This document shows, one piece after another, positions 55,020 through 64,000 of a stretch of 64,000 nucleotides of DNA (its first letter is position 1; each line of letters opens with the position of its first letter). The stretch comes from Brachyhypopomus gauderio. Lineage: Eukaryota > Chordata > Actinopteri > Gymnotiformes > Hypopomidae. The stretch spans positions 18,440,548 to 18,504,547 of the forward strand of contig NC_135212.1 of assembly GCF_052324685.1 (NCBI RefSeq), given 5' to 3'. The notes under the pieces are model-generated. The model was not told the origin of the DNA, made no database searches, and saw only the letters and a list, made by a program, of their open reading frames with translations. Position numbers and translations under genes: made by a program.

Positions 55020-55272
55020 GTGCATTTACTGTACATGCTTTTCAGTAGGCCAACATTTTGGAATTAGTCATTTTTCCAGGTGGTCTTATATAATATTCAG
55101 ATGTTCTGAGATAATAACTTTTAGGTTTTCATTGGCTGTAAGCCATAATCAACATGAACAGAAACACTTGAAATAGATCACTTTGATCATGAATCTATAT
55201 AATATATGTATTTTGTATTGAATTACTGAAATACATTTTTTGATGGTATTCTAATTTATTGAGATGCACCTG

Positions 55273-58034
55273 TATGTATTTGGATTTTAGATCCATAAAC
55301 TCCGTAGAGTTTAGTATTCTAAAATATGTAATTTCTTACATATTTTGTAGGATCATTTGTAGGATGCATTTGTGAGTGTGTGAAACATTTGCTTGCTTTC
55401 ACACTGCTCATTTCCCCTGTAAAATTAGCATGGTGTTGATATGAAGATGAACTCTCACATTCAGCTGTACGCAGTGAAGTAACAACCCACTCTATCATCA
55501 TCATCGTTTCTGTTTGGATGTTGAAGGAACCATTAAGCTGTAGAAACAGGCAGATGGAGTAATATTGCGAGTTCATTTTGAACACCTGCATGACAGAAGA
55601 TGAGAAACGTTTTAATGAGACTGCTCTATATATCAAAATTTACATAATAAATATCTAAATCTTTGTCTAACAAATATATTTAAAATGAGTTTGCATATAT
55701 TTGTATTTCTGGGCATACATGGAAATGAGCATTTTCTCTGCATTGCATAGTGGATTTATTATTACTGGTCATTGTCATGCATAATTACAATATTTAAATA
55801 TTCTGTCTATGTAGTATTTGTGTCAAAATGATCGGTTACAGACACATACAGACTACTGTACATAGTGTCAACTGTCACTGTTGCATAAATATCTGTAAAC
55901 ATGGTGTCAAATCTGTGTTACTTGTCCATAAGAGTATGTGGAATGATAGGCTGGTTTGGCTTTATAATCCTGAAAAGAAACTGAAACTGATCATTATTTC
56001 CTTACATATAATGCATATTTTAATGCATAATTATGTAGGGAAGTGCACTACACTTATGGTGTTATATGTTATAAATGAGGGGAATTAGTAACATGGAACT
56101 AAAGCTAGCAGAACTGATGGAATATGCATAACCCTAAAATATTTTAAATGCCTTTTATAATTGTTTCGTATTGCGTGTTTGTGTGCGTTTGATTGTCACT
56201 GTGGCTGTTTTCTGTGGCTTGTTTGTGCCTTTGTGATGACAGGCCCCAAGGTCAAGAGGTGATAACATGCTCTGAGCTATGGCCTTCAAGGCCTCTCCCC
56301 CTCTCCTTCTCCCTCTCCCTCTCACATCTCTCTTCAATTCTCTCTCTCATTCTCCTTAAGCCTGAGCTCACTGCTGGGCCAATGCTAGAATAGCAGCCTC
56401 ATGATAAAAAGCTCAACTTAAGATACCCCATAAGCACAAATGGATATCAAACACTTGAAGGTCAGTTTCCTGACTCTTCATCGCTGAATTACTAACACTG
56501 TCAAGTATATAAAGCCCTGTCAGATGCTCTAAATGTTCAGTGGCCATACACGTATTGTGTCCTTACACACAAGCCTACCCACTTAGGGAACACTGCCTCT
56601 GGGTTGTCCCTATTTAAACAGACTTTCAAGAAAGTAAGACCTATTCATGAAAGGAAGCATACCTTCTAAAAAGACTCATTAATTTGAAATAGTTTTGTCG
56701 AATTATAAGTGCAGTAGTGATACTAGAATATATCAACTAACAATTAGCTGTAAAGATAGTGTTTGCTATTTTATTGGAAGAATTTTAATTGATTGAAAAA
56801 TAATCGACTGTCATGAAGACAAACATTCAGTCAATGGAGAGGTCCAATAGTTGGAGGTTGATTTTAATATTCATTTTTTAATACAGTAAGTGGTAAGAGT
56901 GCACAGAGCCTCTCAAACACAAGAGTTCACACTTATCCATAACACATTCCTAACAGGTGTAGTCAGGTGGATCCAGGGGAGGTGTTGGCAGGTTGGGACA
57001 GGTAGATACCAGAACCAGCGGACTAGACTGCAGGTGTAGTTTGAAAAGAGCACAGGTCGAGACACAGGCAGTGTGAAAGCCAGAGTTGTTAATATTTTGC
57101 AAAGAGGAAGTGAATACGAAGGTACTATCGAGGCCTGAGGGAGAGCGGTGATTGGACGAAAGGGAGGCAGGTGGGGCGGGGTAAGTGTTTTAGGTGAACT
57201 CAATCTTGTTTTCTGATTGAGTGTTGGTTAGAAAGTGGCGTTTGCAGATTGGTGGTGTTGGTGGTGGCCGTGGTGCTCTGCTCATTGGGAACATGAGCTC
57301 AGTTCATGACACTCAATATGAGAACAAAGACATGGTGACAAAAATATGAGATTAGAAAGAACCGGGTACATACAGTAAGGTGAATTTCCTTAGCGTGTGT
57401 CTTAGCAGTAGTAATTTGTTTATTTTATATGTATAAGAAAATAAATGAAAACATGAAACATGAAATACATGAAAACATTCACGACTCTAAATATAATACA
57501 TTTTTACAATGTATTCATTGTAATATTTCATACAATATATAATATTCATACAATATTTCATTTATGCCTTTAAATATTTATTTTTGGTGGTTTTGCAAAA
57601 TCATATATAATGGATATTAAATATGGATTTTAAGCAAAGACTTTTTCAAAAGAAATCTGACTACCATTTCTCAAATATCATTTACTGAATAGTTTACTGA
57701 GAGGTCTCGTGGCTGGAATCTCAAGCCGTATGTTAAAAAAACACAAAGAATCACACAATGGTGCATAACCTGCACATTCTGTAGACTAATTAAAACGTTC
57801 CAGTCCTATGTCCTAACTGAAATGTAAAGAGCCATTTGAGCTCCTCATCAAAGTGTATTATATATTGGGGAAAAATCCCAGTAGGGAACCTGCAATGATA
57901 GCAAGTGTTCATTAATTTTCCCAGTGCAAAGAAGACAGAAGATACTTAAATATTTGTAGTTCTACAATCATGAATTCATTGTAACTTCTTTCTTTGAGTC
58001 CTTTATTCACTCAGCTGTAAGGGACCTCCCTGGT
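55273..58034. other. Intergenic, downstream of chrna5
   Basis: Mostly AT-rich. A less AT-rich block at 56900-57310 ending CAGTTCATGACA could be a degraded LTR, but its left end and target duplication were not found. The sequence just below 58035 is the chrna5 3' UTR; an AATAAA-type signal on minus (TTTATT, about 58001) is only about 30 bases from the stop, so the real site may be further away. Confidence 0.5.
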
Positions 58035-58193
58035 TTAGCTAGTGCTACCAGCGTAGTCTGGGACAATGATGCTGGCCCATTTATAAATGACAGGAAGAAA
58101 AAGCAAAGCAGAACCCAGCACAGACACCGAGAGGAAGGACCACAGGAACATGCGGTCGATCACTTGAGCCACGAACTTCCAGTCTTGAACTAC
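58035..58193 (-). CDS. chrna5: chrna5 coding exon 8 (M4 and C-terminus)
   Basis: It encodes [20 protein letters not shown] and on through M4 to DYAGSTS and TAA. The acceptor is CTCAG, phase 0, at the position of the last intron in mammalian CHRNA5 (after VRE). Confidence 0.93.
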   Translation of the reverse strand, partial: VVQDWKFVAQVIDRMFLWSFLSVSVLGSALLFLPVIYKWASIIVPDYAGSTS

Positions 58194-58278
58194 CTGAGGA
58201 CAGAAACAGACTAGAAGTCACGCCTTGTTGCTAAGGTAGCCCACGAGTCTTAGATGGTGAAAGCAGACATAACTTGTT

Positions 58279-58323
<45 letters not shown>

Positions 58324-59853
58324 ATATCTATATCACAGCTATTGTGTGGCACTCTTACCTCTCTGACTTCATTCTCCTTGACAATGTGGAGAGTGATGTA
58401 ACGAATGGAGTCCAATGCCGCTTGCAGGCTATGCCTTGGGCCGAGCAGAGGCGTGGTCTCTCGGTTCAAACCTTTCCCGCAGCCTAACCCTACTGGTCCT
58501 CTGCTCTGCCCAGCTCTCTGGCTCCCTCCGGTGGTGGCATAGCGGTCGACATGGCCGCGCATGCACAGTAGCTTAGGCAGCCTGTGTAGGAAGATGCGAC
58601 GGACCCAGGGCGCCATCCCGTGGTGCGTGGACGAGGAGCGGTGGTGGATATTGATGGCGAAGACTGTGATGACGATCGAAAGTGTGACGAAGATCATGGT
58701 GAAAACCAAATATTCGCCAATGAGCGGGATCACCTGGGCAGGAGTAGGAGTGGTGATTTAGCATGTAAGGAAATACAGGACAATAAAAAGTAGCTGTTTA
58801 TTTATATTAATTACAGTAAATAATTTGTGTCTAATTTTAGAATCCACATAATATTTATATTTTCAGGAAAAATCATCACTTTGTTATTGCTAACGAAATA
58901 AATCATCTTGATGTAAGCGTGGTCCTTGTCCTACCTTGGAGGAGGACGGGATGATTTCCTCGATCACCAAGAGGAACACGGTGAGAGAGACCAGAACGGA
59001 GGTACACAGTGAGATCTTCTCTCCACAGTTGGATGGCAGGTAGAAGACCAAGACAGTCAAGAAGGACAGGCCGATGCAGGGGACGATGAGGAAGAGGGTG
59101 TAAAAGAGCGGAAGACGTCTGATGATGAAGGAGTAAGTGATGAAGGGGTAGGAGCAGGTGCCGTCCGACCTTAATCCCCGGCTGCCTGTAGCGGTTACAA
59201 TCTCCCACACGCCATTGTCAAAGTAGTCCCGCTTATCCACATGGATGTCCTCCAGTAGGATGTCCACCTGGGAGACGCAAAGAACCGTGGACATCAGAAG
59301 CATTTGTACATACATCCTATTAAAACTTTGTAAGGTTTAGAAAAACAACTGATGCCCTACTGCAACAACAGCTATTAAGACGCATGTGTTTGTGTTTTAG
59401 TGTGTTGTGAAATAAACCTGTGTGCCATCATAGGTCCAGGAACCGAACTTCATGGAGCAGTTCTGAAGGTCAAAGGGGAAGAAGGTAACATCTATAGTGC
59501 AGGTGGACTTATAGTTAGCGGGCGGCGTCCAGGAGATGGTGCCATCATACTTCACCACAGCTTTAGTGACCGTGGCCTCAAACTGGCCATCTGCACTATT
59601 GAACGATAGAGTTTATTGTATAATAGATTTTGACTGACATTTAGCAATTAATCGGTGTCTGTTCAGTTTTTTGTGTCGTTCAACAGTTCTAATGCCAGTC
59701 TAAGAACAATAAATATTAGTCTAAATGACTACATACTTGTCATAAAGCACAATGTCTGGGATCCAGATCGAGTCCGATGGCACTCTGATAGATGTGATGC
59801 CCAGGTAGTGCTGAGGATTCCATCTCAGCTTCATATCGACCCATTCCTGCACG

Positions 59854-59938
<85 letters not shown>

Positions 59939-62900
59939 CAAGATCTAGAAAAACAGGTTCCCGGGTGCTATAAGGTTTCCTTTATTGCCTGATAATATGT
60001 GTGCTGCAGCAGTCTTCTGAGGCTCAGGGCTTATGATTTATGCTGAATATTTATTCCGATGTATTATTCCGCCAGGTTTTCTGCTTCGATGTTCACAGGG
60101 TTCACCCACACACCACTGAGCCAGGTGAAAACAGGCATATTTCAAATGCTGCCTTGACTGTCTGATGGGTCAAAGTTCATTCCTTCTGTCTGTGACCTTG
60201 TAAGCCCTGTTAGTGAACCCACTGTCCATCTGACCCTAATGGATGCAGCAGTACGCCAGCTGTAATCCCCACTGACTAATCAAGCTGTCAGAGGCAGATT
60301 CACAGAGGGGGGGGGGGGGGGGGGGGGGGGGGATGAAATGGGGGGGGATGAAACGAATGGGGAAAAATGAAATGGTGTCGCTACCATTATGATGCTTTCT
60401 GTGAGCAAGAGACATCGAAACCAATTCTCCAAAGAACAAGTATCATGAGATGTGTGTGTGTGTGTGGGGGGGTGTGCTGTAAGCGATGCAGGAGCTCTGT
60501 TGTAATGGGGGGGTGGGGGTGCTGTGATGCATTACCTGCTTCACCCACACGTTGGTGGTCATCAGTTGGTTCTTTTCATCCTTATATGTCAAGGTCATAA
60601 AAGTAATTAACATTTTTACACCACATTTACAGTACATCAAGAAGAAGACTGAATGGCATATCATCCACAATTTTAACAATTTTATTATCAGGCCTTTTGT
60701 AGAATATATACATATACATTTATTTATATAAACGGAAACACAGAATTACCACATCCACCAGCTGAGATATGGCCAGTCCAAAATTGACCCGGATGGTTGC
60801 GTTCAGGTCTTCCACTGGTCTCACCCATTTCTGGTAGTTAAAAAATAGATGCTTGAACAGCTTGTCTTCGGTTTTGGCATATGAGGAAAGCTTGGGGGGA
60901 GCTAAACACAACAAAAACACCCTGTGAACCTCAGTCCTGACCAAGCACGATCCACTGGGACACAGCCCAGGGTCTGAATTGTATATGTAAGACCACACGA
61001 TCATCTTTCTTCGCAATGTCACTATTTCTGCGATTTATGAATGTCTGGGCTGATGCTTGGTCAATAACCCCATTTATCTAGTGAACACCCAAGACTTGAA
61101 GCATTTTGTGTGCCAAGCCCCTGATTTTCTATACAGGCAGGTCCTTACCCACTAAATATATTTCTGCAGTAAAACTACAAATATACTGGTGAATGAAGAT
61201 GCCTATAAGACTTCTCACATATCTGTTTACAGGAGTATTTTCTGCTTGTTTTTGTCCTAGGTGTTTCTTATTGAATCTGACTTCCACTGCACTGCCTGAG
61301 ATGTATAATAGAGCTGCTAATATAACAATATTTATTTAACAGTATTTATTTTATTTTATTTTATGAAGCCAGGACTATGATATTGGCATTTGTGTCGATA
61401 AAATTTTGCTCCCAGGATCTCCACACAATAAATAACCAAGGTCAAACAAGACATGTTCAACTAAGTGCATTGCTAAAATAGCATGTTCAGTTGCAAATGC
61501 AGATGTATGATATCAAGATGTGCAAAATTGGCTTTCAGAGATTCTGGGTTTTTTTTTTTTTGTAAACATCGTAATCTACAATCATTGTTAATCTTTATAG
61601 AATCTATTTAAAATCCAAACAGTAAAAGTAAATCAGCCTGAACATATCACTTCATATGAGCAAATCCTATTATATTATGGAAAACAGAAATGGCTGAGCT
61701 TGCAAAGAGAATAACAGGTTTGAAGGTCAACCATAAATGGCAAAGACCACACATTGATCATCTCTGTTCTTGACAGTGCAGAAGCAGAAATGAAAGGCAT
61801 GTCTAGTTATCCTGCTGGCTGTGAGGTGCATTTGAGGAGTATTAAGTAATAAAGGCGTTGCTAAACATTCAGTTCCTGTTTGCTGTCTTTGCGGACAGAG
61901 CCTCAAAACCTGACATTAACATTTATGCATTTGTATTACGAATGTTTTCCATTATAGATTTGTGGAGTACACACTGAGGGAAGGTTCACCGGTCCCATAA
62001 ATATTCCTAATAAGAGGTCATACTGTCATGTAATACACTACTCCTGGCACATAACATCAATTGACTGACTGTTCCAGCGTCTTGTACCTTCTGTACATTT
62101 TACCAGCCTTTGTTTGGCTCTTTCATGAGTGCCTTACTTTAGACCAAATGCAGCTGCCGTCCCTTTATAACCACATATATTTACATTTACACCAGATTCT
62201 CTTGTCCAGAACAAACAGCAAACATCAACCATGTGGCCATCGCAAACGTCACAATTGTGCAGCAGTTATTATAAGTGAACGAAGTTCTAGATCTATGGAG
62301 TAGGTATAGTAAACAACCCAGCATAGATTAAACAACTTGAAATATTTTGTTCTTTGAATATGTCTCAGACGTGTGAAAATGGGGCCATAAATTTCTGTAT
62401 TATGTGACTGGCCAATTTTGCAGTCAACCCTCCACTGTCTGTCTGTGCTACCATAGATCAGGAGCTGTGTCTCTGGGACTTCTCAGTCGATACACAACTG
62501 ATTGGCAAATTTGTCTTGCCTCCGGGCTCTGTCACAGCTGAACATAATACTGTAAAACCAAGGACTCTCAGGACCTTTGTAGTTTGTCCTGAAAATATTA
62601 CAAACTGGTAAATAATTAAATAGCTAAAATTCATTTAATCAATAAATAATTAATGTACACTCATGTGCTAGATGTCAGTGATATTAATAATGTTCGCAAC
62701 ATCAGTTTTCTGTAGCCATTCTGGTGACATATAAACCTGCTTGACTACCAAACAAAAGCACACTAGCTCTGCAATGTCAGTACGTTTTAGGCCTGCTCTA
62801 ACTGTTCTGTCTCCGTGAACAAGAACACTTTGCTCCTGTTCCTTACTGACATACTGACCTCAGTGACCGTGAGCTTAGATTTCAAATAGGTCTAAAAACA

Positions 62901-63502
62901 CCACTTCTCTCAGTGTCGTGGGCAGCCTTAAAATATGAGTCAGGGAATTCACCAGAGCAATAAGAAATCAACACATACAGGACATACTGTAAAGTAAACC
63001 ATTAAATTTGTACAAATGATATATGAAGTTTCTTCATGAGATCCAATCTGCTGACATCCATGCATGTGACCATGAGGTAGGGAGATTGTCCCAATGGTTT
63101 CTAACTGACAATTGAAATATTCCTCTGATTATGTATTGCTAGTGTTTACATGCTTTGAGTTTGCCAAACATATGGAAAGCTTGGTTACATCTCATTCAAT
63201 CAGATATAAAATTGTAATGTTTTCCGCATTGTGCAATTTCGTTCTGAGTTCCAAAACAGCATCTTTGTTTTCTGTAGAACACTCAAATGAGTTCCTGCTG
63301 TAGAACAATAATGTCTGGAATCTGTCAGCCACGAGGTTATCCCCTCCCATAATCACGGTCTAAAGCTTTAATATGTATATAAGAATGAGGAGAGAGAGAG
63401 AGAGTGCAGGTAAAGTCACATGAACTCACCTAACGAGGAGCTCCGGAGGCAGCAGCAGGCGAGAAGAATCAGTCCGGAGCTTACGCCTTGAGCTGGTGCC
63501 AT
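58035..63502 (-). CDS. chrna5: chrna5-like neuronal nicotinic acetylcholine receptor subunit (eight coding exons)
   Basis: Exons in transcript order are 63502-63430, 60901-60750, 60580-60536, 59846-59737, 59595-59418, 59267-58935, 58733-58359 and 58193-58035; all phases join to give 474 residues. It is a pentameric ligand-gated cation channel subunit; alpha-5 is an accessory subunit in alpha-3/alpha-4 receptors. It has a signal peptide, ligand-binding domain with Cys-loop (Cys159 and Cys173 in [15 protein letters not shown]), M1-M3 ([43 protein letters not shown]), a long cytoplasmic loop and M4 ([20 protein letters not shown]). [22 protein letters not shown] and [10 protein letters not shown] favour alpha-5 over beta-3. 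Loop C has a single Cys (224), and two introns lie inside the usual large exon 5. Confidence 0.88.
58281..58321. repeat. (AT)n microsatellite in chrna5 intron 7
   Basis: About 41 bases of AT in a 165-bp intron. Confidence 0.97.
58359..58733 (-). CDS. chrna5: chrna5 coding exon 7 (M3 and cytoplasmic loop)
   Basis: Its 375 nt encode [20 protein letters not shown], the HHRSSSTHH segment, [16 protein letters not shown] and a loop ending ENEVRE. The donor GAG|GTAAGA is followed 38 bases on by an (AT)n tract in the intron. Confidence 0.93.
58935..59267 (-). CDS. chrna5: chrna5 coding exon 6 (loop C, M1, M2)
   Basis: Its 333 nt (111 codons, phase 0 both sides) encode [20 protein letters not shown] and on through loop C ([10 protein letters not shown]), M1 and M2 to EEIIPSSSK. 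The acceptor is GTCTCCCAG and the donor AAG|GTAGGA. Confidence 0.94.
59418..59595 (-). CDS. chrna5: chrna5 coding exon 5 (Cys-loop)
   Basis: Its 178 nt encode [38 protein letters not shown] and [19 protein letters not shown]. The acceptor is CAATAG and the donor ACAG|GTTTAT, in phase 0 with exon 6. Confidence 0.93.
59737..59846 (-). CDS. chrna5: chrna5 coding exon 4 (110 bp)
   Basis: It encodes [20 protein letters not shown] and on to DIVLYD plus two bases. The 110-bp size is the standard one for exon 4 of neuronal nicotinic receptor genes. The acceptor GCGTGCAG directly follows a (TG)n tract on the sense strand. Confidence 0.95.
59850..59937. repeat. (CA)n microsatellite abutting chrna5 exon 4
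   Basis: About 88 bases of CA on plus, (TG)n on the chrna5 sense strand, ending within about 4 bases of the splice acceptor. Confidence 0.97.
60307..60332 (+). repeat. Poly-G run in chrna5 intron 3
   Basis: About 26 consecutive G, followed by further G8 and, at 60466 and 60509, more G-rich runs. Length in the assembly may be unreliable. Confidence 0.9.
60536..60580 (-). CDS. chrna5: chrna5 coding exon 3 (45 bp)
   Basis: It encodes [15 protein letters not shown], the standard 45-bp exon 3 of neuronal nicotinic receptor genes. The acceptor is TATAAG and the donor CAG|GTAATG. Confidence 0.95.
60750..60901 (-). CDS. chrna5: chrna5 coding exon 2
   Basis: Its 152 nt encode [20 protein letters not shown] and on to [10 protein letters not shown], the mature N-terminal helix and first strand. 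The acceptor is TGTTTAG and the donor GTG|GTAATT. Confidence 0.94.
60902..63429 (-). other. chrna5: chrna5 intron 1
   Basis: This 2.5 kb AT-rich intron has a TATTTTATTTTATTTTA simple repeat near 61345 and a poly-T at 61551-61561. No exon or full transposon was recognised. A (GA)n of about 14 bases lies at 63391-63405 near the exon 1 donor. Confidence 0.65.
63430..63502 (-). CDS. chrna5: chrna5 coding exon 1 (signal peptide)
   Basis: It encodes [24 protein letters not shown] and one base of the next codon; donor [21 protein letters not shown] is the signal core. The frame is open upstream to another Met at 63736, but that extension is not signal-like and the conserved size favours the start used here. 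Confidence 0.85.
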
Positions 63503-64000
63503 GATGCTTCTGGAGGCATCAGGGCAGCCGAGGAGGTCTTCAGAGTGCCATGACCACAACTGAGCTGAGCGGCATGCAGACAGAGCGTGAAGCTTAACGT
63601 GTGTAAATGCTGCCTGCTTTTTGTGTACTTGCAAAAACACGAAGTCCCACAGGACACGTTTGATCATGTACATAGATGTAGCAAGACACACATACATGCA
63701 AAATTCAATACACATGTATTGCACAAAAACATGCATAACATACTATGGAATAAGAAACATCTGCACTTACTCATTGTAGTGGTCCATGCATACGTTCTGG
63801 ACTCGTGTACTTTGCATGCATGTTACACACAAACACATGCATGAAGACATTCAGTGGCTCCTCCCTCCCCCAACACGCCCTCTAACCTAACTGTGCGGAG
63901 AAGGAGGATGGGTCTTCAGTATTCTGCTACAGTGTTGAGCAGCTCAGTGCCCATGCCACCTAGAAGCCTCCCAGTGTGCTGCAGTTTGACTCACAGACGA
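63503..64000 (-). promoter_or_regulatory. chrna5: chrna5 5' UTR and promoter region
   Basis: Sequence upstream of the chrna5 start codon to the window edge. No specific promoter element could be assigned. The open frame at 63587-63844 on plus has no recognisable domain. Confidence 0.4.

Larger units (their letters stand above)
54148..55272 (+). mobile_element. Tc1 transposon with decayed transposase
   Basis: The ends are CAGGTGCATCTCAGTAAATT at left and its complement ATTTATTGAGATGCACCTG at right. Inverted repeats are about 120 bases, imperfect. TA follows the right end; the left neighbour is GA, likely a mutated TA. The interior keeps the C-terminal half of a DD34E transposase, interrupted at 54435-54590 by another repeat. 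The N-terminal DNA-binding region is deleted, so it is inactive. Confidence 0.9.

Noticed and set aside
56900..57310. Possible LTR ending CAGTTCATGACA
   Set aside because: No matching TG start or target duplication found on the left; kept only as a note.
58573..58764. ORFs in other frames over chrna5 exons 6-7 (also 58903-59208)
   Set aside because: Shadows of the true reading frame, which gives M1-M3 of the receptor.
63416..63736. Longer N-terminus for chrna5 from an upstream in-frame Met
   Set aside because: The extension puts the signal peptide about 78 residues inside the protein, unlike the family.

Overview
The window is vertebrate genomic DNA, almost certainly from a teleost fish. 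The evidence is compact multi-exon genes, a single-coding-exon UGT5-type glucuronosyltransferase (a fish family), abundant Tc1/mariner and hAT elements, SINE tails and long (TG)n/(GA)n microsatellites. The species cannot be named from the sequence alone.

Layout: (1) 1-5362 holds the 5' part of hcn4 on the minus strand: coding exon 1 at 4677-5362, with intron 1 running off the left edge. A GC-rich island with an NRF1-like motif lies in that intron. (2) rec114 is on the plus strand, six coding exons at 6516-11888, head-to-head with hcn4. Intron 1 uses a GC donor. (3) nptn (neuroplastin) is on the minus strand, eight coding exons from 36256 down to 13520, convergent with rec114. All splice phases agree and the predicted Np65-type product is 398 residues. 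The order and orientations hcn4(-), rec114(+), nptn(-) match human 15q24. (4) 36.3-44.0 kb is gene-poor and full of repeats: hAT pieces, two solo LTRs with target-site duplications, a Tc1 derivative and a minisatellite. (5) 44001-45578 is an intact ugt5-like gene (minus strand) with a probable non-coding 5' exon near 46.83 kb. (6) 45.6-57.9 kb has no recognisable host gene. It contains a decayed endogenous retrovirus pol remnant (about 49.56-50.61 kb) and a Tc1 element interrupted by a second repeat (54148-55272). (7) chrna5-like nicotinic receptor subunit, minus strand, eight coding exons from 63502 down to 58035, 474 residues. Human CHRNA5 is also on 15q (15q25).

The genes are not an operon; they are a conserved syntenic block with separate roles: hcn4 pacemaker channel, rec114 meiotic double-strand-break factor, nptn synaptic Ig adhesion protein, ugt5 conjugation enzyme, and chrna5 accessory nicotinic subunit.

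No clearly new multi-gene system was found. The most interesting signals are a three-level nest of hAT-type elements with a target-site duplication at every level (24252-26120), a 22-nt nptn microexon with tandem acceptors 12 nt apart that encodes the optional DDEP insert, the GC-AG intron of rec114, microsatellites forming or abutting three 3' splice sites, and a chrna5-like subunit with one loop-C cysteine and two more introns than the usual neuronal layout.
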